DNA of 5,915 nt. Source: Rickettsiales bacterium. Its GTDB lineage: Bacteria; Pseudomonadota; Alphaproteobacteria; Rickettsiales; UBA1997. Below the pieces are notes generated by a model, which ran no database searches, was not told where the DNA came from, and saw only the letters and a program-made list of their open reading frames with translations. The DNA is taken from the NCBI GenBank assembly GCA_947425005.1, contig CANDYP010000087.1, positions 1 through 5,915 on the forward strand, given 5' to 3'. Both the position numbers and the translations under genes were made by a program. This document shows positions 5,878-5,915 of this stretch, piece after piece; within the stretch, counting starts at the first letter, position 1; each line of letters starts with the position of its first letter.

Positions 5878-5902
5878 AAGGGGGGTAGGGGGGTTTCTCG
5901 TC
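5878..5902 (+). repeat. G-rich direct repeat, right copy
   Basis: The 25 bases are identical to 15-39 and in the same orientation: AA, six G, TA, six G, TTTCTCGTC. The flanks differ, and the C6 run upstream of the left copy is replaced by the end of an AT-rich palindrome. It lies 13 bases from the end of the window. Confidence 0.8.
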
Positions 5903-5915
5903 ACAACTTACTCTG

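Noticed and set aside
15..5902. Composite transposon or genomic island bounded by the G-rich repeats
   Set aside because: The enclosed genes are core housekeeping genes, there is no transposase or integrase, and the repeat is too short and simple to be an insertion sequence end.

Overview
The window looks like a housekeeping stretch of an alphaproteobacterial chromosome. Cytochrome c1 has the mitochondrial-like context around its haem site, the Rieske protein has a twin-arginine anchor, cytochrome b is the fused eight-helix form, and NuoE closely resembles the mitochondrial 24 kDa subunit. The AT-rich spacers, moderate base composition, scattered respiratory genes and abundant short palindromic repeats would suit a reduced or Rickettsiales/Holosporales-like lineage. 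That finer placement is inference from recalled families, not from a search.

Layout from left to right. Positions 1-170 hold a G-rich repeat and a promoter-like sequence in front of a tRNA-Gln(UUG) gene on the plus strand (171-245). From about 5252 down to 251 six genes run on the minus strand. In transcription order they are petA (Rieske protein), petB (cytochrome b), a minimal O6-alkylguanine-DNA alkyltransferase domain protein, petC (cytochrome c1), nuoE (complex I 24 kDa subunit) and a ClC-family chloride channel/transporter. On the plus strand, divergent from petA, is dut (dUTPase, 5351-5794), followed by small palindromes and a second copy of the G-rich repeat.

Functionally, petABC encode a complete catalytic core of the cytochrome bc1 complex (complex III), and NuoE is part of the NADH-oxidising module of complex I. 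The minus-strand run is therefore mostly a respiratory-chain unit with two passengers, the alkyltransferase and the ClC protein. The alkyltransferase overlaps the end of petB and separates it from petC. The ClC gene starts just after nuoE and ends five bases from the convergent tRNA. dut is a separate nucleotide-pool gene sharing the upstream region with petA.

The spacers carry the less ordinary material: a MITE-like element of about 130 bp between petA and petB, a heptamer-based inverted repeat between petC and nuoE, and identical 25-base G-rich repeats near both ends. No clear Shine-Dalgarno sequence precedes most start codons. I see no phage, transposase, CRISPR or defence genes, and no convincing novel multi-gene system. 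The best points for a second look are the ClC protein with lysine at the internal proton-glutamate position, the element that bridges petA and petB with an ATGA-coupled reading frame, and the alkyltransferase embedded in the bc1 operon.
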